64,000 nt of DNA, from NCBI RefSeq assembly GCF_052060015.1, contig NZ_JBPODZ010000006.1, positions 1-64,000 on the forward strand, given 5' to 3'. The position numbers and the translations under genes were made by a program. The notes under the pieces are model-generated. The model was not told where the DNA came from, made no database searches, and saw only the letters and a program-made list of their open reading frames with translations. Source of the stretch: Arhodomonas sp052060015. GTDB taxonomy: Bacteria; Pseudomonadota; Gammaproteobacteria; Nitrococcales; Nitrococcaceae. Numbering within the stretch: the stretch's first letter is position 1; each line of letters begins with the position of its first letter. Below, piece by piece: positions 25,899 to 34,273 of the stretch.

Positions 25899-26495
25899 AT
25901 GAATCAGGATGGCACGGACAGGAGCAGGCGCCGCTTCCTCACCGGCGCCGTCACCGTCGTGGGCGGTGCCGGGGTGGTGGCGACCGCCGTTCCGTTTCTG
26001 TCCTACTGGCAACCGAGCGCCCGGGCCCAGGCCGCCGGGGCGCCGGTGGAAGTGGATATCAGCAAGCTCGAGCCGGGTCAGCGGATCTCGTTGGAGTGGC
26101 GGGGTAAGCCGATCTGGGTGTTCCGGCGCAGCGAGGACATGCTAGCCAAGCTGCCGGAGCTCAACGACCGGCTGCGCGATCCCGAGTCCAGCGTGGAGAG
26201 CCAGCAGCCCCCCTACGCCCAGAACGAGACGCGCTCCATCCGCCCGGAGGTCGGAGTGCTCAACCCGATTTGCACCCACCTGGGTTGCATCCCGTTGTAC
26301 CGGCCGGAGGTGGGCTCGGTGGACGCGGACTGGCCGGGGGGACTGTTCTGTCCCTGCCATGGCTCCAAGTTCGATATGGCGGGCCGCGTCTTCCAGGGGG
26401 TGCCGGCGCCGACCAACCTGGAGGTGCCCCCCTACTGGTACCCGGAAGAGAACCGGATCGTGGTCGGTGAGCATCAGGACGGAGGAGCCGCGTAA
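25899..26495 (+). CDS. petA: Cytochrome bc1 complex Rieske iron-sulfur subunit
   Basis: The 198-residue protein carries a twin-arginine-type N-terminus (RRRFLTG) and one membrane anchor (residues 17-35). The Rieske [2Fe-2S] ligands are Cys125 and His127 in CTHLGC and Cys151 and His154 in CPCHGSKFD, with disulfide partners Cys130 and Cys153. It takes electrons from quinol and passes them to cytochrome c1. GGGGGA precedes the ATG, and it overlaps petB by one base. Confidence 0.97.
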   Translation: MNQDGTDRSRRRFLTGAVTVVGGAGVVATAVPFLSYWQPSARAQAAGAPVEVDISKLEPGQRISLEWRGKPIWVFRRSEDMLAKLPELNDRLRDPESSVESQQPPYAQNETRSIRPEVGVLNPICTHLGCIPLYRPEVGSVDADWPGGLFCPCHGSKFDMAGRVFQGVPAPTNLEVPPYWYPEENRIVVGEHQDGGAA

Positions 26496-27745
26496 TGAGC
26501 GAGGGCACCAAGACCACGGGGCTGCTGGGCTGGATCGATGATCGCTTCCCGCTCACCAAGATGTGGGAGGAGCACCTCTCCCGCTACTACGCCCCCAAGA
26601 ACTTCAACTTCTGGTACTACTTCGGCTCCATCGCGCTGCTGGTGTTGATCCTGCAGATCCTCACCGGCATCTGGCTGACGATGAACTATAACCCCAGCGC
26701 CGAGGGGGCGTTCGACTCGGTGCTCTATATCATGCGCGACGTCAACTGGGGTTGGCTGATGCGCTATATGCACTCGACGGGGGCGTCGGCATTCTTCATC
26801 GTCGTCTACCTGCACATGTTCCGCGCGCTGCTGTACGGCTCCTACAAGAAGCCCCGGGAGCTGCTGTGGATCTTCGGCATGCTGATTTACGTGGCCCTGA
26901 TGGCCGAGGCCTTCATGGGCTACCTGCTGCCCTGGGGTCAGATGTCGTTCTGGGGCGCGCAGGTGATCACCTCGCTGTTCGGCGCCATCCCGGTCGTAGG
27001 CGATGAGCTGGTGACCTGGATCCGCGGTGACTACAACATCTCCGGGGTGACGCTGAACCGCTTCTTCGCGCTCCACGTCATCGCCGTGCCGCTGGTGCTG
27101 GTGCTGTTGGTGGTCGCCCACATCCTGGCGCTCCACGAGGTGGGCTCCAACAACCCCGACGGTATCGACATCAAGAAGAACAAGGACGCCAACGGTGTGC
27201 CCAAGGACGGCATCCCGTTCCATCCCTACTACACGGTCAAGGACCTGTTCGGCTTCGGGGTATTCCTGTTCTTCTTCGCCGCGGTGGTGTTCTTCGCGCC
27301 GACCTTCGGCGGATTGTTCCTGGAGGCACCCAACTTCCAGCGTGCCGACCCGCTGGTGACGCCGGAGCACATCGTGCCGGTGTGGTACTTCACGGCCTTC
27401 TACTCCATCCTGCGGGCGGTGCCCGATAAGCTCATGGGCGTGATCGCCATGGGCGCGGCGATCGTGGTCCTGTTCGTGCTGCCGTGGCTGGATCGCGGGC
27501 CGGTGCGTTCGATCCGCTACCGCGGGCTCGGCTACAAGGTGGCCCTGACGCTGTTCGCCATCGCCTTCGTGTTCCTGACCTATCTGGGCATGCAGGTCCC
27601 GTCGGATGAGATCCTGGGGCTGACCGTGACCACTTGGGCACGGATCAACAGCGTCGTGTACTTTGGCTTTTTCGTGTTCCTGTGGGTGTACACGTTCTTT
27701 GGCCTGGAAAAGACCAAACCGGTGCCGGCAAGGGTGAAGGACTAA
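26495..27745 (+). CDS. petB: Cytochrome b subunit of the bc1 complex
   Basis: The 416-residue full-length cytochrome b has about eight membrane helices. Haem-ligand His pairs are in YMHSTGASAFFIVVYLHMFR (first pair) and in the ALHVIAVPLVLVLLVVAH helix (second pair). The Qo-site motif reads PVWY (residues 295-298) in place of the more common PEWY. The gene overlaps petA (1 bp) and petC (TAATG), a typical petABC operon. Confidence 0.97.
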   Translation: MSEGTKTTGLLGWIDDRFPLTKMWEEHLSRYYAPKNFNFWYYFGSIALLVLILQILTGIWLTMNYNPSAEGAFDSVLYIMRDVNWGWLMRYMHSTGASAFFIVVYLHMFRALLYGSYKKPRELLWIFGMLIYVALMAEAFMGYLLPWGQMSFWGAQVITSLFGAIPVVGDELVTWIRGDYNISGVTLNRFFALHVIAVPLVLVLLVVAHILALHEVGSNNPDGIDIKKNKDANGVPKDGIPFHPYYTVKDLFGFGVFLFFFAAVVFFAPTFGGLFLEAPNFQRADPLVTPEHIVPVWYFTAFYSILRAVPDKLMGVIAMGAAIVVLFVLPWLDRGPVRSIRYRGLGYKVALTLFAIAFVFLTYLGMQVPSDEILGLTVTTWARINSVVYFGFFVFLWVYTFFGLEKTKPVPARVKD

Positions 27746-28476
27746 TGAGAAAGACCACCGTGGCACTGCTGCTGGCGCTGCTCCCGGGCGTAGTCCTGGG
27801 CGCCGGCGGTGGGCAGGATATGATGGATCCGCAGGTGGATGTCACCGATACGCAGTCCCTGCAGCGCGGGGCGAAGCATTTCGCCAATTACTGCATGGGC
27901 TGTCATTCCCTGGAGTACCTGCGCTACAACCGGATGGGCGCAGACCTCAACATCCCCGACGACGTGATCGACTCGCAGCTGATCTTCGACGGCAGCCAGG
28001 TCCACGCGCCGATGCGCAGCAGCATGGATCCCGCGGACGGAAACGAGTGGTTCGGGGCAGCGCCGCCGGATCTCTCCCTTACCGTGCGCGCCCGTGGGGC
28101 GGATTGGGTGTATACCTATCTCAATACCTTCTACCGGGACCCGGATTCGTCCACCGGCGTGAACAACCTGGTGCTGCCGGGCTCGTCCATGCCCCATGTG
28201 CTCTGGACGCTGCAGGGCATCCCGGAGCCGGTCTACGGCGAGGGCGCGGACGGCGAGCTCCACGTGGTGGATGTGGACGCACCGGAAGAGGCCGGTATGC
28301 TCAGCGAGGAGGAGTTCCACCGCGTCACCCGGGACATCACCAACTTCCTGGCCTACGCCTCGGAGCCCATCAAGGCAGAGCGTCAGCGCGTCGGTATTTG
28401 GGTGCTGCTGTTCATCGCGGTCTTCACGGCACTGGCCTACCTGCTCAAACGAGAATACTGGAAGGGCGTCCATTGA
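27745..28476 (+). CDS. petC: Cytochrome c1 subunit of the bc1 complex
   Basis: The 243-residue protein has a signal peptide (residues 1-20), a haem c motif CMGCH at 50-54 and a likely Met ligand in the GSSMPHVLW segment. A C-terminal membrane anchor (VGIWVLLFIAVFTALAYLL) follows. It accepts electrons from the Rieske centre and reduces a soluble cytochrome c. The ATG at 27745 shares its A with the petB stop; longer in-frame readings lie inside petB. Confidence 0.97.
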   Translation: MRKTTVALLLALLPGVVLGAGGGQDMMDPQVDVTDTQSLQRGAKHFANYCMGCHSLEYLRYNRMGADLNIPDDVIDSQLIFDGSQVHAPMRSSMDPADGNEWFGAAPPDLSLTVRARGADWVYTYLNTFYRDPDSSTGVNNLVLPGSSMPHVLWTLQGIPEPVYGEGADGELHVVDVDAPEEAGMLSEEEFHRVTRDITNFLAYASEPIKAERQRVGIWVLLFIAVFTALAYLLKREYWKGVH

Positions 28477-28491
28477 GCCGCGGGGTCGTCG

Positions 28492-29121
28492 ATGGCCACC
28501 GGTAGCCGGCGCTCGGTGATGACGCTGTTTTCGGGGCCGACCTGTGTGTACAGCCACCGAATCCGGCTGGTGCTTGCGGAGAAGGCAATCTCCGCGGAGA
28601 TCGTGGACGTGGAGCCGGGTGGGCCGATCCCGGAGGACCTGGCCGATCTCAACCCCTACGGAGAGGCGCCGACGCTGGTTGACCGTGACCTGGTCCTCTA
28701 CGACAGCCGCGTGATCGCCGAGTACTTGGACGAACGCTTCCCGCATCCGCCGTTGATGCCGGTGGATCCGGTCTCCCGGGCCAAGGCCCGGCTGGTGATC
28801 TCGCGGATCGAGCGGGACTGGGTGGCGCCGTTGTACGCCCTTGAGGCGGCCACCGGACGTGACGAGGAACGAAGCCGGAAGGCGCTGGCCGAGAGCTTGG
28901 TGGCCAGCGACGAGGTATTCGGCTCCGGCATGCCGTTCTTCTTGAGCGAGGAGCTGTCCATGATGGACTGCGCGCTGGCGCCGCTGTTGTGGCGGCTCCA
29001 TCATTTCGGCGTGGCGGTGCCGGCAAGCGCCCAGCACATCCATGCCTATGCCCAGCGGCTGTTCGAGCGGGAAGCGTTCCAGAAGAGCCTGAGCAGCGCC
29101 GAGCGCGCCATGCGCGCATAG
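28492..29121 (+). CDS. sspA: Stringent starvation protein A
   Basis: The 209-residue glutathione-transferase-fold protein has the start MTLFSGPTCVYSHRIRLVLAEK and the YDSRVIAEYLDERFPHPPLMP block of SspA. In E. coli it binds RNA polymerase and affects stationary-phase and acid-stress transcription. It follows petC by 15 bp, and the pet-sspA-sspB order is widespread in proteobacteria. The ATG at 28492 adds nine residues before the family start; an internal ATG at 28519 is an alternative. Confidence 0.94.
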   Translation: MATGSRRSVMTLFSGPTCVYSHRIRLVLAEKAISAEIVDVEPGGPIPEDLADLNPYGEAPTLVDRDLVLYDSRVIAEYLDERFPHPPLMPVDPVSRAKARLVISRIERDWVAPLYALEAATGRDEERSRKALAESLVASDEVFGSGMPFFLSEELSMMDCALAPLLWRLHHFGVAVPASAQHIHAYAQRLFEREAFQKSLSSAERAMRA

Positions 29122-29137
29122 GCGTGGCGGTTTGTAG

Positions 29138-29161
29138 CGACAGCGACAGTGACAGTGACGA
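29138..29161 (+). repeat. Short tandem GACAGY-type hexamer repeat
   Basis: CGACAG CGACAG TGACAG TGACGA is four imperfect copies of a hexamer between sspA and sspB, directly before the sspB ribosome-binding site GAGGGG. It contains a possible GTG start in the sspB frame at 29149. Confidence 0.6.
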
Positions 29162-29166
29162 GGGGC

Positions 29167-29577
29167 ATGACACCGAAGCGACCCTATCTCATCCGCGCCT
29201 TGTACGAGTGGATCACCGATAACGGCTTCACCCCGTACCTGCTGGTGGACACCTCGGTCACCGGGGTGGAGGCGCCGCTGGAGTACGCCGACAACGGCAA
29301 GCTGGTGCTCAACGTGGCGCCGTCCGCGGTCCGGGGCCTGGAGCTCGGCAACGACTGGGTGGGCTTTAATGCCCGCTTCGGGGGTGCGCCCCGGGACGTC
29401 TTCCTGCCGGTGGGCGCGGTCGTTGCGATCTATGCCCGGGAGAACGGACAGGGCATGCTCTTCGGCGAGGAGGACGACGGTGGCGGTGACCAGGGCCCGC
29501 CCCCCGACGGGCCCGAAGGCGGTGGCGAGGGCGGCAACGGCGGTGCCCGCAAGCCCTCGCTGCGCGTAGTCAAGTAG
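29167..29577 (+). CDS. sspB: ClpXP protease specificity-enhancing factor SspB
   Basis: The 136-residue adaptor delivers ssrA-tagged proteins to ClpXP. The substrate-binding fold opens with RPYLIRALYEWITDNGFTPYL and contains LNVAPSAVRGLELGNDWV. A flexible acidic and Gly-rich linker follows, ending in the ClpX-docking tail SLRVVK, which matches the known XB motif. The ATG at 29167 has GAGGGG upstream; a GTG at 29149 would add six residues. The gene ends 8 bp inside the convergent diaA gene. Confidence 0.94.
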   Translation: MTPKRPYLIRALYEWITDNGFTPYLLVDTSVTGVEAPLEYADNGKLVLNVAPSAVRGLELGNDWVGFNARFGGAPRDVFLPVGAVVAIYARENGQGMLFGEEDDGGGDQGPPPDGPEGGGEGGNGGARKPSLRVVK

Positions 29578-30160
29578 GTCCGAACAGGCTCCGGTCGATG
29601 AGATCGCAGAGGCAATGGATGACCAGGAGGTGTACCTCCTGAATCCTGGCGGTCACCGTTGCCGGTACCCGTATCTCCACATCCCCCGCCTGCATCATTG
29701 AACCGATGCGCCCACCATCGCGGCCGGTGAGGGCGATCACCACCACGCCGCGCTCGTGGGCGGCCTCGATGGCGGCCACCACGTTGTCGCTGTTACCACT
29801 GGTGGATATCGCCAGCAGGCAGTCGCCGGGCTGGCCGAGGGCCCGTAGCTGGCGCGCGAAGATTTCCCGGTAACTGAAGTCATTGGCCACCGAGGTCAGC
29901 GTTGAGCTATCGGTGGTCAGGGCGATGGCCGGCAGGCCCGGCCGATCCATTTCGAAGCGGTTGAGCAGCTCCGAGGAGAAGTGCTGCGAGTCCGCCGCCG
30001 AGCCGCCATTGCCGCAGGCGAGGATCTTGTTCTCCGCCTGCAGGGCCCCGGTCATTCGCTCGCCGGCCTCCAGTATGGCCGGGGCGAGTCGGTCCATCGC
30101 CATCTGTTTGGTGCGAATGCTCTCGTGGAATTGCTGCGCGATGCGCTCATGTAGGTCCAT
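29570..30160 (-). CDS. diaA: SIS-domain protein DiaA / phosphoheptose isomerase family
   Basis: The 196-residue SIS protein resembles both GmhA and DiaA, with ILACGNGGSAADSQHFSSELLNRF and LLAISTSGNSDNVV. DiaA binds DnaA and promotes initiation at oriC; GmhA makes the first heptose intermediate of LPS. The position after lpoA and yraN matches diaA (yraO) of E. coli, so that name is preferred, but a GmhA function cannot be excluded by sequence alone. Its stop overlaps the convergent sspB gene. Confidence 0.85.
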   Translation of the reverse strand: MDLHERIAQQFHESIRTKQMAMDRLAPAILEAGERMTGALQAENKILACGNGGSAADSQHFSSELLNRFEMDRPGLPAIALTTDSSTLTSVANDFSYREIFARQLRALGQPGDCLLAISTSGNSDNVVAAIEAAHERGVVVIALTGRDGGRIGSMMQAGDVEIRVPATVTARIQEVHLLVIHCLCDLIDRSLFGPT

Positions 30161-30180
30161 GCGGTTCGTCGTCCCGGTCT

Positions 30181-30549
30181 CTAGTCGTCGGCGCGAAAGG
30201 CGTCACGGAGCCAGGTGGTCTCGCCGTCGGCATCGACGGTGACCACATCGAAACGGCACGGCCGCTGGTGGGCCCCGTGACGGTGGAGATAGTAGCGGGC
30301 CGCTCGCACGACACGGCGGCGTTTGCCGGCAGTGATGCTTTCCGCGGCGGTGCCGTAGTCCTCGCGGCTACGCAGGCGAACCTCGACGAAGACCAGGGTG
30401 CCGCCGTCGTCCATCACAAGGTCGAGCTCTCCGCCCCGGCTGCGGAAGTTGCGGGCGAGGCAGGTCAGTCCCCGGTGCTCGAGATGACGGCAGGCGATCG
30501 CCTCGCCGCCTGCGCCTCGGGCATGTCGGCTCGGGGTCCGGTCCGTCAT
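30181..30549 (-). CDS. yraN: UPF0102 protein YraN, predicted nuclease-fold
   Basis: The 122-residue protein has the UPF0102 layout: an N-terminal RHARGAGGEAIACRHLEHRG helix and a GGELDLVMDDGGTLVFVEVRLR core. The core resembles the Asp/Glu/Lys nuclease signature, here with Arg where Lys is common (VEVRLR). Its function in cells is not established. It overlaps lpoA by 4 bp. Confidence 0.9.
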   Translation of the reverse strand: MTDRTPSRHARGAGGEAIACRHLEHRGLTCLARNFRSRGGELDLVMDDGGTLVFVEVRLRSREDYGTAAESITAGKRRRVVRAARYYLHRHGAHQRPCRFDVVTVDADGETTWLRDAFRADD

Positions 30550-32552
30550 TGGCGCGGTGCCGGCGTCGTCCAGGCCGCCGGTTCGGCTTCCTCGCTGTCG
30601 CCCCCCGTGGGCATAGCGCCCGGGGCGTCTACCGTCCCGGCACGATCATCCGCGGCATCGTCGCCGTCTCCCGCCGGCATTCCCTCCGCAAGGGTCGGCG
30701 CCGCGGCTAGCCCCTCCGCGGTCACCACGGTGGCGGCGGGTGCCCGGTGAATGACCCCATCGGCGGCCACCGTCAACGCCCCGGAGGCACCGGGCAAGGC
30801 AGGCTTGCCGGCCCCGGGCTCGCCTCGGCGGAGACGGCCGATGAGCCGGTGGGCGTCGATGCCGAGGGCCACGAGCTCCGGCAGTCCCTCCATGGTCTCC
30901 CCCCATTGACGCGTCGCTGTGCTACGCAAGGCCTCCAGCTCGCCGTCCATACCCCCGGGGGCCAGCCAGGGCACGGTGACCAGGCGCAATCCCTCCAGAT
31001 CCTGGTGGGCCGACGCGTCCGCGGGGCGCGGGTAGGCGTGGGAGGTAGCGTACACCGGGACCTGCAGCCCGTGATGAAAGCGTATCTGCGGCAACAGCAA
31101 CCGCGCCTGCCGGGGGAAGGCGGCCAGGAATACCGCCTCCATGTCCTGGCGCCGGTAGGGGCTGAACTCCAGTGACCGGCGGAGGTGGTCCCGCAGCGCA
31201 CGATAGCGGCGCTGGCTGGCGTCGAGGTTGAACAGGGCCTCCAGGGTGTCGCTGTGGTCGTTGGCTTCGGGGTCATAGGTGGCGGATTCGATGATCTCGC
31301 CGCCGGCCTCCCGGAAGCCCTCGCGGTAGGCGCCGGCCACTCGTTCGCCCCACTCATTGCGCGGGGTCAGGAGCACGGCCCGCCGTATCCCGGCGGTGCG
31401 GGCCGTACGGGCCACCGACCGGGCGTCGTCCTCGGGGGCCAGGCCGAACTGGAAGGTCCGTTCGCCGCCGAGGCCCGGCTCGGTCGTGTTCAGCGCCAGT
31501 AGCCGGCCGGGGCCGTCGTGACGCTCCAGTACCGCGCGCACCGCGTCCTTGGTGAGGGGGCCGACGATCAGGTCGGCCTCCTGAGCCTGCTCATAGGCGG
31601 ACAGGGCACCGGCGACATCACCGCGGGTGTCGTGGATCTCCAGGCGCGCGCGCTCACCCCCGGCCGCATAGTAAGCGGTGAGGAAACCGTCGCGGATGGC
31701 CCGTGCAGGCTCCGCCAGGCGACCACTGAGCGGGAGGAGCAGGGCGATGTTCTCCGGTGGCCGGAGCTCGGCGCGCAGGCGCTCGATCAGCTCCGGGGCA
31801 AAACCGCCGGCAGGGTGATCGGGAAAGCGTTCCCGCCAAGCGGGGAGCACCGCCTCCAGCGCCGCCTCGTCACCGCGGGCCTCGCGCAGGCGCCGGGCGA
31901 GGTCGAACCAACCGGCCGCGGTGGCCTCCTCAGCCTCCTCGGCGGCCCGGGCGAGTGCCCTGGGCTCCATGCCGGCGAGCGCCTCCCAGACGTCTTCCGC
32001 CGCCTCCGCGGCGAGCCCGAGATAGCCGTGGCGCCGCATCAACAGCCGAGCGGCCTCCGGATCCCGCCCGCGTTCGCGCTCCGCAGCGGCCAGGGTGTCG
32101 AGCCAGACCGCGATCACCGGGTCCGCCAGGTCCCGCGGGATCGGGGTCAGCTCCCGGGCCACGCGCTCCGCCGGCGGTGGGGTATCCGCCAGGAGGATCT
32201 CCAAGAGCACGGGCAATCGCTGCGGGCCCTCGCCGGCGATTCCCGCATCACTGTCGCGAACCGACGATAGGGTCTCGGCGGCACGCCGGCGATCCCCCGA
32301 CTCGCTGTAGAGGACTGCTGCCTGCAGACGCAGCGCGTTGGCCTGGGCGCCCGGTTCCAGCCCCCCGGCGGCCTCGGTCAGTGCCCCGGCGGCCTCACGC
32401 CATTGGCCCTGGGCCACCAGCCGCGTCGCCTCCCGTTCGGCGGTGCGCCGCGTCTCGGCGCCGGGCTCCGGCGTCGGCGCAATGGCGCAACTGGCCAGCA
32501 CGGTGGCCAGCAGGAGCAGGGGCAGGAGCCTCAATGCGGTGGTCCGGGGCAT
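30546..32552 (-). CDS. lpoA: Outer-membrane lipoprotein LpoA, activator of PBP1A
   Basis: The 668-residue lipoprotein has a signal peptide ending in the lipobox LASC with Cys22 as the lipidated residue. A TPR-like helical N-terminal half follows. The C-terminal half is a periplasmic-binding-protein-like domain from about residue 265 (NIALLLPLSGRLAEPARAIRDGF). In E. coli LpoA reaches through the periplasm to activate PBP1A. It is longer at the C-terminus by a Pro/Ala/Asp-rich tail. It is divergent from rsmI, as in E. coli. Confidence 0.92.
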   Translation of the reverse strand: MPRTTALRLLPLLLLATVLASCAIAPTPEPGAETRRTAEREATRLVAQGQWREAAGALTEAAGGLEPGAQANALRLQAAVLYSESGDRRRAAETLSSVRDSDAGIAGEGPQRLPVLLEILLADTPPPAERVARELTPIPRDLADPVIAVWLDTLAAAERERGRDPEAARLLMRRHGYLGLAAEAAEDVWEALAGMEPRALARAAEEAEEATAAGWFDLARRLREARGDEAALEAVLPAWRERFPDHPAGGFAPELIERLRAELRPPENIALLLPLSGRLAEPARAIRDGFLTAYYAAGGERARLEIHDTRGDVAGALSAYEQAQEADLIVGPLTKDAVRAVLERHDGPGRLLALNTTEPGLGGERTFQFGLAPEDDARSVARTARTAGIRRAVLLTPRNEWGERVAGAYREGFREAGGEIIESATYDPEANDHSDTLEALFNLDASQRRYRALRDHLRRSLEFSPYRRQDMEAVFLAAFPRQARLLLPQIRFHHGLQVPVYATSHAYPRPADASAHQDLEGLRLVTVPWLAPGGMDGELEALRSTATRQWGETMEGLPELVALGIDAHRLIGRLRRGEPGAGKPALPGASGALTVAADGVIHRAPAATVVTAEGLAAAPTLAEGMPAGDGDDAADDRAGTVDAPGAMPTGGDSEEAEPAAWTTPAPRQ

Positions 32553-32669
32553 GGATATTCCGGGGTTGTGAACACGGTGGTGCGGCTCGCGGTGACGGCG
32601 CCCAGCCGTTAGACTGCGCAGGCGGCGCCGGCCGTGATTGCGATAGAGTATCCGCAGGGTGGAAACAGC

Positions 32670-33512
32670 GTGTCAAACGTCTCGGGTCGGTTGTATGTGG
32701 TCGCCACGCCCATCGGCAATCTGGGCGACATCACCGGCCGTGCGGTCGAGACCCTGGGCGCGGTGGCCCGCATCGCGGCGGAGGATACCCGCCACACCGC
32801 CCGCCTGCTCTCCCATCTGGGGATCCGCCGCCCGCTGATCAGCCTGCACGAGCACAACGAGCCCGCCCGTATCGAGCGTATCGCGGCGGCGCTGGCGGCG
32901 GGGGAGGATGTGGCGCTGGTCAGCGATGCCGGCACGCCGCTGATCAGCGACCCGGGCTTCCGCCTGGTTCGCACCCTGCGCGAGCGCGGCTATCCGGTGG
33001 TCCCCATTCCAGGGCCCTCCAGCATCATCGCTGCCCTTTCGGTGGCCGGACTACCCAGTGACCGTTTTGTCTACGAGGGGTTTCTCCCGGCCAAGGCTAC
33101 GGCGCGGCGCCGGCGGCTGGAGGCCCTGGCCGCCGAGACCCGGACCCTGGTGCTGCTGGAGGCCGCCCACCGCATCGAGTATGCCCTGGCGGACCTGGCG
33201 GCGGTGTTCGGCGCCGAGCGGGAATGCTGCCTTGCCCGCGAGCTGACCAAGCGCTTTGAGACGGTGCGGCTCGGCACCCTGGGCGAGTTGGCGGCATGGG
33301 TCGCCGATGACCCGGAGCAGCGCCGTGGCGAGCTGGTGTTGGTGGTCCGTGGCGCGGAGACTGTCATCGCGGAGACCACGGTGTCGACGACCCGATTGCT
33401 CGAGGCGCTGGTCGCCGAGATGCCGCCGCGCCGGGCCGCGCGCCTGGTGGCCCGGCTTACCGGGGAGAGCGCCAACCAGTTGTACCGCCGCATTGCCGGC
33501 GATGGCGACTGA
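32670..33512 (+). CDS. rsmI: 16S rRNA 2'-O-ribose C1402 methyltransferase RsmI
   Basis: The 280-residue enzyme is a tetrapyrrole-methylase-fold SAM methyltransferase with VVATPIGNLGDITGRA, SDAGTPLISDPGF and PGPSSIIAALSVAGL. It methylates C1402 of 16S rRNA at the decoding centre. The GTG at 32670 gives the usual short N-terminus before LYVV; a GTG at 32634 would add twelve residues. Its 3' end overlaps the likely promoter of rnpB. Confidence 0.94.
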   Translation: MSNVSGRLYVVATPIGNLGDITGRAVETLGAVARIAAEDTRHTARLLSHLGIRRPLISLHEHNEPARIERIAAALAAGEDVALVSDAGTPLISDPGFRLVRTLRERGYPVVPIPGPSSIIAALSVAGLPSDRFVYEGFLPAKATARRRRLEALAAETRTLVLLEAAHRIEYALADLAAVFGAERECCLARELTKRFETVRLGTLGELAAWVADDPEQRRGELVLVVRGAETVIAETTVSTTRLLEALVAEMPPRRAARLVARLTGESANQLYRRIAGDGD

Positions 33513-33530
33513 TCTGGTATCCTTGTTGTC

Positions 33531-33990
33531 GGGAAGTCGGCCGGACGGTCGCTGTCCCGCCACAACGCGTGGGAACCTCTGCGCAGTGTGCTGCACGGGG
33601 TGAGCGCGTGTTGGGGCGGGACGGAGGAAAGTCCGGGCTCCACAGGGCAGGGTGCCAGGTAACGCCTGGGCGGCGAGAGCCGACGGAAAGTGCCACAGAA
33701 AACACACCGCCGATGATCCCGCCCCTGCCCCCGGTGCGCAGGCATGCCAAGGTGTCGCGATCGCCGGGGGCAGGGGCGGGACGCAGGTAAGGGTGAAAAG
33801 GTGCGGTAAGAGCGCACCGCGCGGGTGGTAACACGCCGCGGCACGGTAAACCCCACCCGGAGCAAGACCAAATAGGGGAGCGCTCGCGTGGCCCGCGCGG
33901 CTCCCGGGTAGGTCGCTAGAGGTGTCCGGTGACGGGCGCCCCAGAGGAATGACCGTCCTCGACAGAACCCGGCTTACAGGCCGGCTTCCC
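33531..33990 (+). ncRNA. rnpB: RNase P RNA, bacterial class A
   Basis: The catalytic RNA processes the 5' ends of tRNAs. Conserved segments are GAGGAAAGTCCGGGCTCC near 33624-33641, the AGAGGAATGACCG block and the closing CAGAACCCGGCTTACAGG. The ends pair as helix P1 (33531-33542 with 33979-33990). At about 460 nt it is longer than the 377-nt E. coli RNA, partly because of a perfect 17-bp helix (33718-33734 with 33764-33780) at the position of P12. A weak promoter (TTGCCG at 33493, TATCCT at 33518) lies at the end of rsmI. Confidence 0.95.
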
Positions 33991-34182
33991 ACCTTCCTTT
34001 CCGGTAACGTTTTTCCCGCATTCCCCGCAATTTCCCTGCTGAAGTTAACGCGTGATGGGGCTGTTTTTCATAGCTTCATGTTTCGCAATGAATTTTATCT
34101 GTACTCTTTTTGTTTTCCATTGCTGCTTGGAGGACGGTTCGTAAGTTCCTGAGCCGAATGAAAAAAGTACGGCCGACACAGG
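33991..34182 (+). other. AT-richer intergenic pocket between rnpB and the dcw promoter
   Basis: This 190-bp stretch is clearly richer in A and T than its surroundings, with runs such as GTTTTTCCC, TGTTTTTCATAG and GAATTTTATCTG. I see no supportable gene, strong hairpin or second promoter in it. It may include the rnpB 3' processing and termination region and upstream activating DNA for the dcw promoter. Confidence 0.5.
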
Positions 34183-34211
34183 TTGACGGGGTGCTGGGGG
34201 GTACCTATAGT
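34183..34211 (+). promoter_or_regulatory. Sigma-70 promoter of the dcw cluster
   Basis: TTGACG (34183-34188) and TATAGT (34206-34211) have a 17-bp spacer and match consensus at 5/6 each. Transcription would begin near 34218, just before the MraZ-box repeats and about 55 bases before mraZ. The position corresponds to the mra promoter driving division and wall genes in E. coli. Confidence 0.8.
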
Positions 34212-34222
34212 GTGTCGTCAAG

Positions 34223-34247
34223 TGGGGAAAAGTGGTGGGAAATGGAA
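34223..34247 (+). promoter_or_regulatory. MraZ operator, degenerate TGGNN repeats
   Basis: TGGGG (34223), TGGTG (34233) and TGGAA (34243) recur exactly every 10 bp. MraZ is known to bind TGGGN repeats with 5-nt spacers at its own promoter. Only the first copy is canonical; an extra TGGGA at 34236 is out of phase. Location directly after the predicted transcription start fits autorepression. Confidence 0.6.
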
Positions 34248-34273
34248 TTCCCGGGTCGCAAAGGGGTTGCTGA

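Noticed and set aside
26474..27766. A 430-residue minus-strand frame opposite petB
   Set aside because: It mirrors cytochrome b and is rich in His and Gln from complementary codons, with no recognisable domain.
33051..33992. A 313-residue minus-strand frame opposite rsmI and rnpB
   Set aside because: Most of it lies opposite the conserved RsmI gene and the RNase P RNA, neither of which would allow a conserved protein here.
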